NCBI RefSeq assembly: GCF_050303215.1
Contig: NZ_JBNLBH010000019.1
Location: 1-64,000, forward strand
Direction: 5' to 3'
Source: Haliangium sp050303215
GTDB lineage: Bacteria; Myxococcota_A; Polyangia; Haliangiales; Haliangiaceae
Length of the DNA stretch: 64,000 bases
Within the stretch, counting starts at the first letter, position 1; each line of letters opens with the position of its first letter. Positions 35,939 through 46,500 of the stretch are shown one piece after another. The notes under the pieces are model-generated. The model was not told the origin of the DNA. It did no database searches and was given only the letters and a program-made list of their open reading frames with translations. The position numbers and the translations under genes were made by a program.

Positions 35939-38848
35939 ATGCGACCACATCGACCTTTGGCGGGGCCTATGAAACCCGACTGCCAGGCTCGAATCGAGCC
36001 GCGGCGGCGCAGGCACGACGGGAGATACGCCGGCGCAGCCCTGCTGGCGTGGGTCGCGCTGGTCGCGTGCCGGCCGGCAGAGAACCCGCCCGCGTCCGCA
36101 TTCGCGGGCGAGGTCGAGCACAACCGCGCCGCGCTCGCTCAGCTCTCCAACGGCCTGAGCCAGAACAACCTCGGCCCCAACGGGATCGCGTTCAACCACG
36201 TCAACCCCAGCGGCCTCGCCTTCAACGGCGTGCAGCTCAACCTCGCCTCCCTCAACCTCGCCTCCCTCAACCTCGCCTCGCTCAACCTCGCCTCCCTCAA
36301 CCTCGCCTCCCTCAACGGCGCCGTCTATGAGGACATCTGGCTGAACACGCTCTCCTTCGACGCCGAGGCCATGAGCAACGCGTCTCTCAACGCGGCCTCC
36401 CTCTCCGACGCCACGTTGAGCACGATGAAGATCGACGGGCAGCCCATCAGCGCGCTCGAGGCCGACGACGTCGAGAACATCATCAAGTACCTGGCCGAGT
36501 GCGCCCTCGTCGTGGGGCAGTGCGTCACCGTCACCCGGCTCGACGGCACCACCCAGGACTATTGTGGCTTGGAAGGACACGATCCCACCTGGAACGTGAA
36601 CGTGCCCGATTTGACCAAGTCCGCCGACATGGGCGAGTGCTTCGTCCGTCGCGCCGGCGCAGACGGTCACACAGCCACCCACGAGCCGTGGAACATCGAG
36701 GCCACCAAGATTCTGCTCCAGTACATGGTCGAGTGCGCCCTTTCTCCCGGCCAAAGCGCTACCATCTACGACATCGACGGTGTCACCCCCATGGTGTTCG
36801 AGGGCTCGCTCGGGCTGGCCCCGAGCTGGCGTGACGGCGCGCCCACCTCCGTGGAGCAGCGCAAGGTGTCGGCGTGTCTGGCGGCGCGCTCCAACGCCAA
36901 GGGCAAGAAGGTGCGGATCTCGCTGCGGGGCTCGGGCATCACCACGTCCGCGGTCGAGCGCGCCCACTTCGATACCCACGAGGGCGCGTTCTGGGGCGAC
37001 GTGTTCGGCCCCACCCCCGAAATCCACACTTGCATGGTCACCGGCGGCGGGCTGTCGGGGCGCACCTGCACCGAGGGCGACTGCGGCTTCCGCTCGTTGG
37101 GCGACTGCGCCGACGTGTGCAGCCAGCGCGACCCGGTCGATCTCGCCTACGGTGACTGCGACGGCGAGTCGGCCGTGATCAACACCTTCCTCGATCTGGG
37201 CCAGGAGCTGGCCTTCGGCGACGAGCACAACTGCTTCATTCGCAACGACGGCACGCTGTGGTGCTGGGGCAAGAACAACCTCGGTCAGCTCGGCCTGGGC
37301 TTCGTGTCCGACTTCGAACCCTACCCGCTCCAGGTCATGACCCTGAGCGGCGCCGTGGCCGAGGTCTCGGGCGGCTGGCGCCACACCTGCGCCCGCACCA
37401 CCAGTGGCGATGGGTACTGCTGGGGCCTGAACAGCAAGGGGCAGCTCGGTGACGGCACCATCGTCGACCGCTCCAAGCCGACCTACGTCTCCGCCCTGAG
37501 CAGCGACGTCGCCGCGATCTCGGCCAACGACCGCCATAGCTGCGCCCGCCGCACCGACGGCACCCTACACTGCTGGGGCAACAACGACTTCGGTCAGGTC
37601 GGCGACGGCAGCGGCGTCGACCAGCCCCTGCCGGTGCCGGTGAGCGCGCTCGGCAACCAGGTCTCGGAGCGCTCGCTGGGCTCGCGCTCGCGCTCGAGCT
37701 GCGCCATCACCATCAGCGGCGATCTGTACTGCTGGGGCCGAAACGACTACGGTCAGGTCGGCGACGGTAGCCTCGTCGATCGCCTCGTCCCGGTGGTCGT
37801 GGACCAGGACGCCGGCGGCGGTGCCTTCGGCGCCGTGACCGACGTCTGCGGCGGCGAGGCCCACACCTGCGCGCGCCGCAGCGACGGCACGGTGTGGTGC
37901 TGGGGTCAGGATTCCCAGTACCAGATCGGCGCCGGCGCCCCGACCCTGAGCCCCCGCCCCCGACCGGTCCAGACCGCGTTCCCGGGCTTCGCCGCGCCCG
38001 GCGGCCTGTCCTGCGGACGCGACCACACCTGCGCCATCCGCGACGACGGGGCCTTGTTCTGCTGGGGCGCAAACGATTTCGGCGAGGTCGGCGACGGCAC
38101 CTCCAGCCCGGCCGAGATCCCGACCCAGGTCACCGCCCTCGGCACCGACGTCGAGCTGGTGACCTGCCAGGGCGAGACGAGCTGCGCGGTGAGCTTTGAC
38201 GGCACCCTGTCGTGCTGGGGCCGAGATACGCACGCGCTGCTGTTCCCGGGTTGGTCCTCGTCGGTGCCGGTCGTCGTCGACCTGGCCTGCAACCACAACG
38301 CGGTGTGCGAGCCCGAGCACGCGGAGTCCTGTGACACCTGCGCCGCCGACTGCGGCGTGTGCGACACCGCTCGGGTGTCGCTGGCCCCGAGTGACGACAC
38401 CGAGGCCCGGGCCAAGAAGCCCGACACCAGCTACGGCGGGCAAGACCCGATCACGAGCGTGGCCTCGGCCCTCGCCGAGGAGCGCTTGCTGCTGCGCTTC
38501 GACCTCTCCGCCGCCCCCGGCTCCAGCGTGAGCCAAGCCATCCTGCGCCTGTACTCCAACGACCCCAGCGGGGTGTGCGACTTGGTGCGGATCGACGACG
38601 ACGGCTGGAGCGAAGACACCCTCACCTGGAACGACATGCCGGCGCCCGGGGTCAGCCTCGGGGCGGTGAGCGGCGTGGCCGGCGGCTGGGTGTACGTAGA
38701 CGTCACCGACTACGTCAGCGACGAGTACGCCGGCGACGGCGTGGTCAGCTTCGCCTGCGTGGCCCAGTCCGGCACCTTCTCCATCGCCTCCAAGGAAGAC
38801 GCTGCGCCCGCGGTTCATCCGGTCCTCGATGTGGACGTCACGCCATAG
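35939..38848 (+). CDS. RCC1-repeat lipoprotein with LNLAS repeats and DNRLRE-type C-terminus
   Basis: 969 residues, predicted surface or periplasmic lipoprotein (lipobox LVAC near residue 44 after an Arg-rich n-region). An Asn/Leu-rich repeat tract (about 75-140) includes five tandem LNLAS units. Two similar domains follow with conserved Cys and VTRLDG-type strands. Seven RCC1-like blade repeats (about 415-780) each carry a C-x-x...CWG...GQ(L/V)GDG pattern with paired Cys, as expected for an exported propeller. A Cys-rich spacer (CEPEHAESCDTCAADCGVC) and a final beta-sandwich of the DNRLRE type end the protein. GGAG lies 7 nt before the ATG. It is followed 8 bp later by a kinase gene. Binding or adhesion is likely; the ligand is unknown. 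Confidence 0.85.
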   Translation: MRPHRPLAGPMKPDCQARIEPRRRRHDGRYAGAALLAWVALVACRPAENPPASAFAGEVEHNRAALAQLSNGLSQNNLGPNGIAFNHVNPSGLAFNGVQLNLASLNLASLNLASLNLASLNLASLNGAVYEDIWLNTLSFDAEAMSNASLNAASLSDATLSTMKIDGQPISALEADDVENIIKYLAECALVVGQCVTVTRLDGTTQDYCGLEGHDPTWNVNVPDLTKSADMGECFVRRAGADGHTATHEPWNIEATKILLQYMVECALSPGQSATIYDIDGVTPMVFEGSLGLAPSWRDGAPTSVEQRKVSACLAARSNAKGKKVRISLRGSGITTSAVERAHFDTHEGAFWGDVFGPTPEIHTCMVTGGGLSGRTCTEGDCGFRSLGDCADVCSQRDPVDLAYGDCDGESAVINTFLDLGQELAFGDEHNCFIRNDGTLWCWGKNNLGQLGLGFVSDFEPYPLQVMTLSGAVAEVSGGWRHTCARTTSGDGYCWGLNSKGQLGDGTIVDRSKPTYVSALSSDVAAISANDRHSCARRTDGTLHCWGNNDFGQVGDGSGVDQPLPVPVSALGNQVSERSLGSRSRSSCAITISGDLYCWGRNDYGQVGDGSLVDRLVPVVVDQDAGGGAFGAVTDVCGGEAHTCARRSDGTVWCWGQDSQYQIGAGAPTLSPRPRPVQTAFPGFAAPGGLSCGRDHTCAIRDDGALFCWGANDFGEVGDGTSSPAEIPTQVTALGTDVELVTCQGETSCAVSFDGTLSCWGRDTHALLFPGWSSSVPVVVDLACNHNAVCEPEHAESCDTCAADCGVCDTARVSLAPSDDTEARAKKPDTSYGGQDPITSVASALAEERLLLRFDLSAAPGSSVSQAILRLYSNDPSGVCDLVRIDDDGWSEDTLTWNDMPAPGVSLGAVSGVAGGWVYVDVTDYVSDEYAGDGVVSFACVAQSGTFSIASKEDAAPAVHPVLDVDVTP
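36236..36310 (+). repeat. Five tandem 15-bp repeats encoding LNLAS
   Basis: The unit CTCAACCTCGCCTCC occurs five times in a row (36236, 36251, 36266, 36281, 36296). Four copies are identical and the third has one change at its last base. Being a multiple of three, gain or loss of units would lengthen or shorten the protein in frame. Confidence 0.95.
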
Positions 38849-38856
38849 GTGGTGCC

Positions 38857-40461
38857 ATGAGCGATCGCAACCACAACCCTCCACAGCATGACCATCGCCC
38901 ACCCGGGGCCGACCTCGCCCCCGGCGACAGCGGCGCCCCCAGCAAACGCGCGTCCGAGCTGGTGGCCGCGCCCGGCCAGACAGACGAGACCGACTCACAA
39001 ATGATCGTGGTCACCCAGTCGATGCGCTTCATCAAGGGCGACGAGGAGTTCGACTACGGAGCGCAGCTCGCTGCGGGCACCATGATCGGAGGCTGTCGCA
39101 TCGTGGACACGCTCGGCCGCGGTGGGTGCGGGACCGTGTACGAAGCCGTGCGCGAAGACAGCGGCCGGCGGGTGGCGGTGAAGGTCCTCCACTCCTATCT
39201 CGCCGCGTCGCCGCAGCACGTGCAGCGCTTCCTGCGCGAGAGCGAGGCCATGCAGCGCATCCGTCACCGCGGCGTGGTCGAGATTCTGGGCACCGGTGCC
39301 CTCGACGATGGGCGCCCGTACATGATCATGGAGCTGGTCATCGGGATCAGCCTGAGCGAGTGGATCGACCGCCGCGGGCGGCTGTCCCCGACCGAAGCGC
39401 TGGAGCTCATGGAGCTCATCTGCGATCCCCTCACCTGCGCCCATGAGGCCGGCATCGTCCACCGCGACATCAAGAGCAGCAACGTCATGCTGCGCGATCC
39501 CCCCGGCGCCCCCGACGCCTCCGGGGCAGGGCCGACGGTGAAGCTGCTCGACTTCGGGCTGGCCAAGCTGATCGACCCCGACGGCCCCAGCGGCATCAAC
39601 ACCAGCGTGGGGCTGCTGCTCGGCTCGCCCCACACCATGGCGCCCGAGCAAGTATTGGGACAACCGGTCGACGTGCGCACCGACGTCTACGCCCTGGGCG
39701 TGCTGTTGTTCCGCATGCTCACTGGCCGGTTCCCGTTCATGAACAAAAACTCGATCCTGCTCGCTCAGATGCAGGTCCACGCCGCCCCGCCCCCGCCCAG
39801 CAAGCTGGCCCCGGTCGGCCCCGGCCTCGACGCCGTGGTCGCGCGGGCCATGGCCAAGGCGCCGGCGGAGCGCTACGACAGCGTCGCCGACTTCCTCGCC
39901 GGGCTGCGGCGCGCGGTCCACCCCAACCCAGCCGACGCCACCAAGGACACCACCGGCTCGGCCTTCGCGCTGTACGTGGACGCCCGCGTGGCCGAAGACG
40001 AAGCCCTCGACGACGACCTGTTCATGGAGCTCATGGCCGTGCTCGACACCACCGAGGCCATCTTCGACGGCGCGGGCGTGCAAACCGCGCTGCAGACCGG
40101 CCAGACCCTGGTCGGGGTCGTGCCCATCACTGACACCGCGGTGGTGCACCGCTCCGCCCTGATCGCGCTCGCGCGCGAGCTGGAGCTCCAGCTCGCCTCC
40201 TGCCTGGACCCGCACAGCCGCCTGCACGTCAACATCTGCCTGCACCGGGCCGAGGCCACCCTGCGCACGGTCGACGGCGCCAGACAAGTGATCGGCGGGC
40301 CGGTGCTCGAACTCGGCGACTGGGCCCCGCTGGAGCCGTATAGCGGCATCATGGCCACGCCGGCGGCGATGTCCACGTCCCCTGCGCTCGAGACCATCGG
40401 CGCCGAGCACGAACTCGACCCGCTGGACGAAAGCCCGCGCTACCTGCGCATCGACAGCTAG
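38857..40461 (+). CDS. Ser/Thr protein kinase with degenerate cyclase-like C-terminal domain
   Basis: 534 residues. An N-terminal tail (1-75) precedes a complete kinase domain (about 75-350): GRGGCGTVYEAV, VAVKVLH, IVHRDIKSSNVML, DFGLAKL and GSPHTMAPEQ. No membrane helix is visible, so the protein is cytoplasmic. The C-terminal part (about 368-515: ALYVDARV..., LVGVVPI, LHVNICLHRAEATL, IGGPVLELGDWAP, SGIMATPAAM) follows the order of a class III nucleotide-cyclase fold but lacks obvious catalytic Asp pairs. It may be a regulatory module. The start lies 8 bp after the RCC1 lipoprotein stop with AGGTGG upstream, so the pair is a coupled operon. Confidence 0.92.
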   Translation: MSDRNHNPPQHDHRPPGADLAPGDSGAPSKRASELVAAPGQTDETDSQMIVVTQSMRFIKGDEEFDYGAQLAAGTMIGGCRIVDTLGRGGCGTVYEAVREDSGRRVAVKVLHSYLAASPQHVQRFLRESEAMQRIRHRGVVEILGTGALDDGRPYMIMELVIGISLSEWIDRRGRLSPTEALELMELICDPLTCAHEAGIVHRDIKSSNVMLRDPPGAPDASGAGPTVKLLDFGLAKLIDPDGPSGINTSVGLLLGSPHTMAPEQVLGQPVDVRTDVYALGVLLFRMLTGRFPFMNKNSILLAQMQVHAAPPPPSKLAPVGPGLDAVVARAMAKAPAERYDSVADFLAGLRRAVHPNPADATKDTTGSAFALYVDARVAEDEALDDDLFMELMAVLDTTEAIFDGAGVQTALQTGQTLVGVVPITDTAVVHRSALIALARELELQLASCLDPHSRLHVNICLHRAEATLRTVDGARQVIGGPVLELGDWAPLEPYSGIMATPAAMSTSPALETIGAEHELDPLDESPRYLRIDS

Positions 40462-40475
40462 CGCGCCCGCCGGCA

Positions 40476-41272
<797 letters not shown>

Positions 41273-41276
<4 letters not shown>

Positions 41277-42373
41277 GGCGCTCCCAGCCGGGCCAGGGTG
41301 TCGTCGATCTCGTCGTGGAAGGGACGCCCGGCGCGGCGCGCGCGCAGGGCCTGGAGGGGCGCGATGGCCCAGGGGCCGCCGACCCGGGCCAGGAGCTCGA
41401 TGGTGAGGCCGCGGCGCTCGCGCTTGCGGGCCCGCAGGCCGGCCAGCAGCGCGGCCCGAGCCGGCTCGGCGGCGGGGTTGTCGGGATCCAAGGCGAGCAC
41501 GGCGGCGGCGGCGCGCAGCTTGATCATGGCGGCCACGCCCCGCTTGCTGAGCAGGGGCGCGATATACACGGCCGCGCCGGCGCGCAGCTCGGCCGGGCTC
41601 GGGACATCGTCCGCGTGGTCGGGGCTGGCCGAGCGCGCAGGCTCGGTCTTACCTGGGACACGGCCGTCGGCGCCGGCGCCGGGCAGGGTGCCGGCCAGGC
41701 GCTCGAGGGCCTCGATGGCGTCCCAGGCCAAGCCGTCGTCGTCGAGGAAGGTCGCGAGCACGTCGAGGGCGCGGGCGTCGCCGAGGTCGGCCAGGGCGTA
41801 GGCGAGGTCGAAGCGGGTACGGGGCCGGGACCAGGTGTCGAGCAGCTCGGCCAGGCGCTCACGGGCGCGGGTCTCGCCCACGGCGCCCAGGGCCAGGGCC
41901 GCGGCCGCCACCACCTCACCGTCGTCGTCGTCCAGGGCGTCGAGCAAAACCGAGCCGGCGCGCTCGGGGTCGATCTCGGCCAGCGAGGTCGCGGCCTGGA
42001 AACGCAGATCAGGTGGCCCCTCGCGCAGGGCCCGGGCCACCGATTCGAACGCGGCCGGGAGGGCCAGGCGTCCGAGCGCGATGGCAGCGGCCTGACGGAC
42101 CACCGGCACGGGATCGTCGAAGCAGGCCACGAGCGGGTCCACGGCGTCGGCGCTGTCGAGCTCGCCCAGCGCGAGCGCGGCCTCGCTGCGGATCTCGGGC
42201 CGACGGTCGGCCAGGGTCTGGATCAGGGCCGGCACGGCCTGGGCTCGCTGCTCGGGGGTGTGCACGTCGCCGAGGGCGTTGGCGGCCTGGGCGCGCACGC
42301 GGTCGCTCTTGCTGCCGAGGTCGCGCAGCGCGGCTTCGAAGGTGATGGTGCTCGATCGCAGCTCGTAGGTCAC
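41273..42373 (-). CDS. HEAT-repeat protein
   Basis: 366 residues built of about 7-9 HEAT/PBS-lyase-like helical repeats (for example VRAQAANALGDV, IRSEAALALGEL and VRQAAAIALGRL). The first two-thirds is regular; an acidic/Ser-rich insert sits near residues 240-265. HEAT repeats are protein-binding scaffolds; the partner is unknown. The start is GTG. It lies between the bPH-like gene (39 bp upstream) and tatD (4-bp overlap). Confidence 0.88.
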
Positions 42374-42412
42374 GGCGGCTCCGGGCGGACGGGTCCTCGT
42401 CCGCGTCGCGGG

Positions 42413-42967
42413 CTACTTAGCAGATTGGGCCGGATCTGTCTCGACCCGCTCACCGTCGGGCGCGGCCCCGGACCGGCGCTCGCCGAGCGAGGCCTCGAGC
42501 AGCTCGACCCGCTCGATTCGCTCGGGCGCGACCCGGGCCAGGATGATCTCGCACAGGACGGCCTTGTCCTCGATGTCATAGGGCGCGCTGGCGCCGACGC
42601 CGGGCACCAACAGGCTGCAGGCTGGGTCGCCGCCGTCCACGAAGCAGGTGGCGGTGTCGGGCGAGGCCACGACGCGCACGATCGAGGTCCAGGCCAGCTT
42701 CAGCCGCGGGCGGCCCCGGCGCTCGACCACCAGCCCGTCCTCGTCGGCGGTCACGGTGAGGCGCCACGCGGGCGAGATCAAGTACAGGGCCCCCAGGGCC
42801 AGCCCGAGAGCGCCGCCGAGCACGGCGTAGAGCGCCTGCGGGCCGCCGAGCACGGCGCCGTAGACGATCAGGGCCGCGCCGAGCGCGCTCGCGCCGGTGG
42901 CGAGGGCGCGGAAGCGGGGGCGAAAGCGAAAACTACGAGGCAGCGGCGACGTATTTGTGGATGGCAA
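42413..42967 (-). CDS. Small two-helix membrane protein with PH-like domain
   Basis: 184 residues, function unknown. Two closely spaced membrane helices (about 23-65, ALGAALIVYGAVL and AVLGGALGLALGALYLI) are followed by a beta-rich region (WRLTVTADEDGLVVERRG..., LAWTSIVRVVAS) that looks like a bacterial PH domain. An acidic tail follows. Its start overlaps the 3' end of the PilZ gene by 35 bp. Confidence 0.7.
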   Translation of the reverse strand: MPSTNTSPLPRSFRFRPRFRALATGASALGAALIVYGAVLGGPQALYAVLGGALGLALGALYLISPAWRLTVTADEDGLVVERRGRPRLKLAWTSIVRVVASPDTATCFVDGGDPACSLLVPGVGASAPYDIEDKAVLCEIILARVAPERIERVELLEASLGERRSGAAPDGERVETDPAQSAK

Positions 42968-43358
42968 TGCGGGCGTCCAGAGGGATGGCTTCGAACAGGA
43001 CGCCGAAGCCCATGGGCAGGATCAGGATGGTGTCATTGGGGCCGGGGACCTCGCAGTCCTCCTCGCGCCGCCACAGGCTCCAGCCCAGGGCGTCGACCTG
43101 GCCGTAGCCCTTGAGCTGGAACGAGAACGCGACCCGGGTCAGCAGGGGCAGGGCCTCGCCGACGATGAAGGCGCCGTTGATGGAGATGTCGCGGACCACG
43201 GCCGGGAATTTTTGGCCGATGGCGCGCTCGTTGGGCATGACGCGCTCGTAGACCCGCTCCAGGTTGGGGTGCATGCTGACGTCAGCCGGCGCGAGCGGCT
43301 GAACGACGGTGGGAACGTTGAGCAAAACACGGCGAGCCCGCCGCTTTTCGTGAGACAC
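42933..43358 (-). CDS. PilZ-domain protein
   Basis: 141 residues. The basic N-terminus KRRARR and the later DISINGAFI and FGVLFEAI segments correspond to the RxxxR and (D/N)xSxxG c-di-GMP-binding motifs of PilZ domains; the protein is close to a single PilZ domain in length. The GTG start has GGGGAG at good spacing. It is the first gene of the operon with the PH-like, HEAT and TatD genes, so a c-di-GMP input to this group is plausible. Confidence 0.82.
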   Translation of the reverse strand: MSHEKRRARRVLLNVPTVVQPLAPADVSMHPNLERVYERVMPNERAIGQKFPAVVRDISINGAFIVGEALPLLTRVAFSFQLKGYGQVDALGWSLWRREEDCEVPGPNDTILILPMGFGVLFEAIPLDARIAIHKYVAAAS

Positions 43359-43518
43359 GGTTTCTCCCCTCGCTTCGACAGGGGCATCGTACCCGCTTGG
43401 CGCGCCCGCACAAGAGTGCATCTGGCCCTCCCGCTGGTCTTGCCGCGGAGTTGGCCGGTCGCAACTCATAGAGGACATGGTCGGACCAGCAATGGCGGGC
43501 AACGACGACACCGGCAGA

Positions 43519-46500
43519 TCACGCCGGCTGCATGGGCAGGTCGAGGGTGAAGGTGGCGCCGGTGCCGGGCCCGTCGCTGCTACATCGGAGCGCGCCGCCC
43601 ATCTCGTTGGCGGCCAGAACGCTGGAGTGCAGGCCAAAGCCGTGGCCGTCCGCCTTGGTGGTGAAGCCGTACTGGAAGACCCTGACCAGGTTTTCCCGAG
43701 CGATGCCGCGCCCGTTGTCCGCGACGTCGACGTGGGCGATCGGCGGCGAGGAATCGCCGTCGTGAGCGCGAACACGCACACTGAGGCGGCGCTCGCCCGC
43801 AGGGACCTCGACCATGGCATCGATCGCGTTGGAGATCAGGTTGATCAGGATCTGGACCAGCTTGTGGCGCTCCAGCGCGAAGGAGGGGAGCTCGGCGAGC
43901 TCGCGCACCACCGTGACCTGGTGACGGGCGAGGCGCTCGGCCTGGAGCTCGAGCGCCTCCTCGACCAGCGCCGTCAAGGCGCACTCCTCCTTGACGCTGG
44001 CGCGCGTGGCGTAGACCTGCTGGGCCTGCACGACCTTCTTGATGTGCCCGATGAGCTCCTGGATGCGCTGCATCTCGACCAAGACCTGGTCACGCTCATC
44101 GATGAGGCGCTCGCCGAGGCGCTGGAGCAGCTCGGGGAAGCGCTGGCCGCGCCGGTCGTGCACGAAGAAGGCGACCAAGTCGCCTTGGTGCTGGTCGAGC
44201 AGGGCGCTGGAGCGGGACACGGAGTCGATGCTCGACGCCTGCAGCCGCTCGATGGCGACGAAGGTGGAGGTTTGGAGACTGTTGAGCAAGTTGCCGACGT
44301 TGTGCAGCACCCCGGTGGCGATCTCGGCCATGCCGGCCTCGCGCGACATCCGGATCAGGCGCTGCTGGGCCTCGTGGAGCTGCCGCAGGCTGTCTTGCAG
44401 CTTGACGTTGGAGTCGGCCAACTCGGCAGTGCGCTCGACCACGCGCTGCTCGAGGCTGCGGCTCAGCTCCTGAACCTCGGCGAAGCCGGCCGCGTTCTCC
44501 AAGGCCGCGCCGGCGAGGGTGGCGATGTACTCGCCCAGCCGGGCCTCCTCGTCGCCGTACAGCCCGGCCACGCCGTGATGCTCCACCAGCAACACGGCCG
44601 CGCATCGGCCGCGCTCCTTGATGGGCACCCCCAGGGCCGAGCGGATCCCGACCTCGTCGACGCCGCTGAGCTCTTCGTCGTCCGCCGCGATCAGCGGCTG
44701 CCCCGACTCGGCCGCGCGCCGGAGCAGCTCGGGCTCGATGTCCGTGCGTCCGACATCGCCCGCAACGGGTCGCCAGGGGGCGTCGGGCGCGTCGCTCGCG
44801 CGCATCAGGACCACGGCCACGTCGCCCCGGAGCAGGGTCTTGCCGGCCTCGTGGGTGGCGTCGAAGACCGCGTCGCGGGACAGCGCGGCGGCGATGCGGC
44901 GGCCCTGTTCCTGGATGGTGGTGAAGCGGTCGGCGAGCGAGAGTGAGAACCCTTCGGCGCCGCCGCTGATGCCCTCATCGCCCTCCGCGGCCAAGATGAA
45001 GCCGGCACCCAGCTCGCGCAGGGTGGTGCGGCCCTTGGCCAGGTCCACGTCGGCGTCCTCCCAGCCCAAGGACAGCCCGACCCGGCCCCGCATCCACAGC
45101 GTGTAGGCCTCCTCGATGCGGGCCTGCTGGCGGCGGGCCTCGGCCAGGCTCTGGTCGAGGAGGCGACGGGCCTCGCCGGGCTCGTCGTCGTAGGCGGCCA
45201 ACAAGCCCAGCTCGCGCAGCGCGTGGGGGTGCCCGGCGGGCAGGCGACCGGCCGTCTTCAGCCCCTGGCGCGCGGCCCGGCGGGCCCGGCGCAGAAAGCC
45301 ACGGCGCTCGGCGGGGGCATGGGGCGGGGTCTCCAGGGCGGCGCGCCGCAGGACCGTGGCGTACCACGGCAGCACCGTCATCGATGTCGCCACCGACGCG
45401 GTGAAGCGGTCGTGCGCATTGCTCGCCTGCTCGAGCAGTTCGACCGCGGCCCGGCTGTCGCCGCGGTAGTAGCAGCAGACGCCCCTGGCCAGGTACAGGC
45501 ACTGCCGGCGGACGAGGTCATCCTCGACCCCGGGCATATCGGTCTCGAACGCCTGCTCCGGAACCTGGCCGCCGCTGGCGAAGGCCCATATCGCCAGTCC
45601 GGTGGCAAAGCCTTGCGGGAGCTGGCGCGCCACCCCGTCATCGTAGAGCCGGCGGGCGTAGGCGAGGCCGGCGCGCAGATCGCCGAGGCGAAAGGCCGCC
45701 ATGCTGGCCACGTACAGCGCGGAGCCGCCTTCGAAGGCCTCGCCGGCGCGCTCGAACATGCGCACCGCGATCTCGGCGTGGTGAAGGCTCTCGTCCCAAC
45801 GGGCCATCCAGAACATGGCGCTGCCCACGCGGGCGTGCGACAGCCCCTCCTGGAACAGGTTGCCAAAGCGGCGCGAGTAGTCCAGCGCGCCCTCGCCGTA
45901 GTAGGCGACCGCATCGTAGCCGAGCCCCATCGAGCCCGCGAAGGTGATGAACCCATAGGCCTCGCCCAGGGTAGCGCCGGGAAGGTAGCGCTCGGCCTGG
46001 TTGACGGCGCGCAGCACCGCCCACAGGCTGGCCTTGGGGTTGCCCAAGAACAACCACGTGTAGCTCAGGCGGACCAGGTCGAGCGCGACGCCCAGGTCGT
46101 GCTCGGCCCGGTCGAGCGGACCACGGGCCCGGAGCCAGCGCGGGAAGACGCGGTGCAGGACCTGCACCCCCACCTCCTTCAGCAAACGCAGCGCGACCCA
46201 GGTCGGGCGCCGGGGCAGCGACACCCCGCGCATGACCAAGCTCCGCTCGAGGTGCTCGACCGCCTTGGGGAAGTTGCAGCGCTGGTGGAAGTGCTTGCCG
46301 AACTGGCTCTCGACCTCTACTCGCTGCTCGTGGCTCTCGGCGAGCTGGCGCCCGGCCTCCAGGTGCCCTTCGGCCTCGTCGAAGCGGCCCTGGAGGAGCA
46401 GGATGTCGGCGAGCCCGAGCTGGATCCGCCGCGCCATGGCCTGGTCGGCGGCCTCCTCGCCGCGCAAGGCGACCCGATACAGAGACTCGGCCACGGACAG

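Noticed and set aside
36236..36310. CRISPR or intergenic repeat array
   Set aside because: Units are contiguous without spacers and in frame in a lipoprotein gene.
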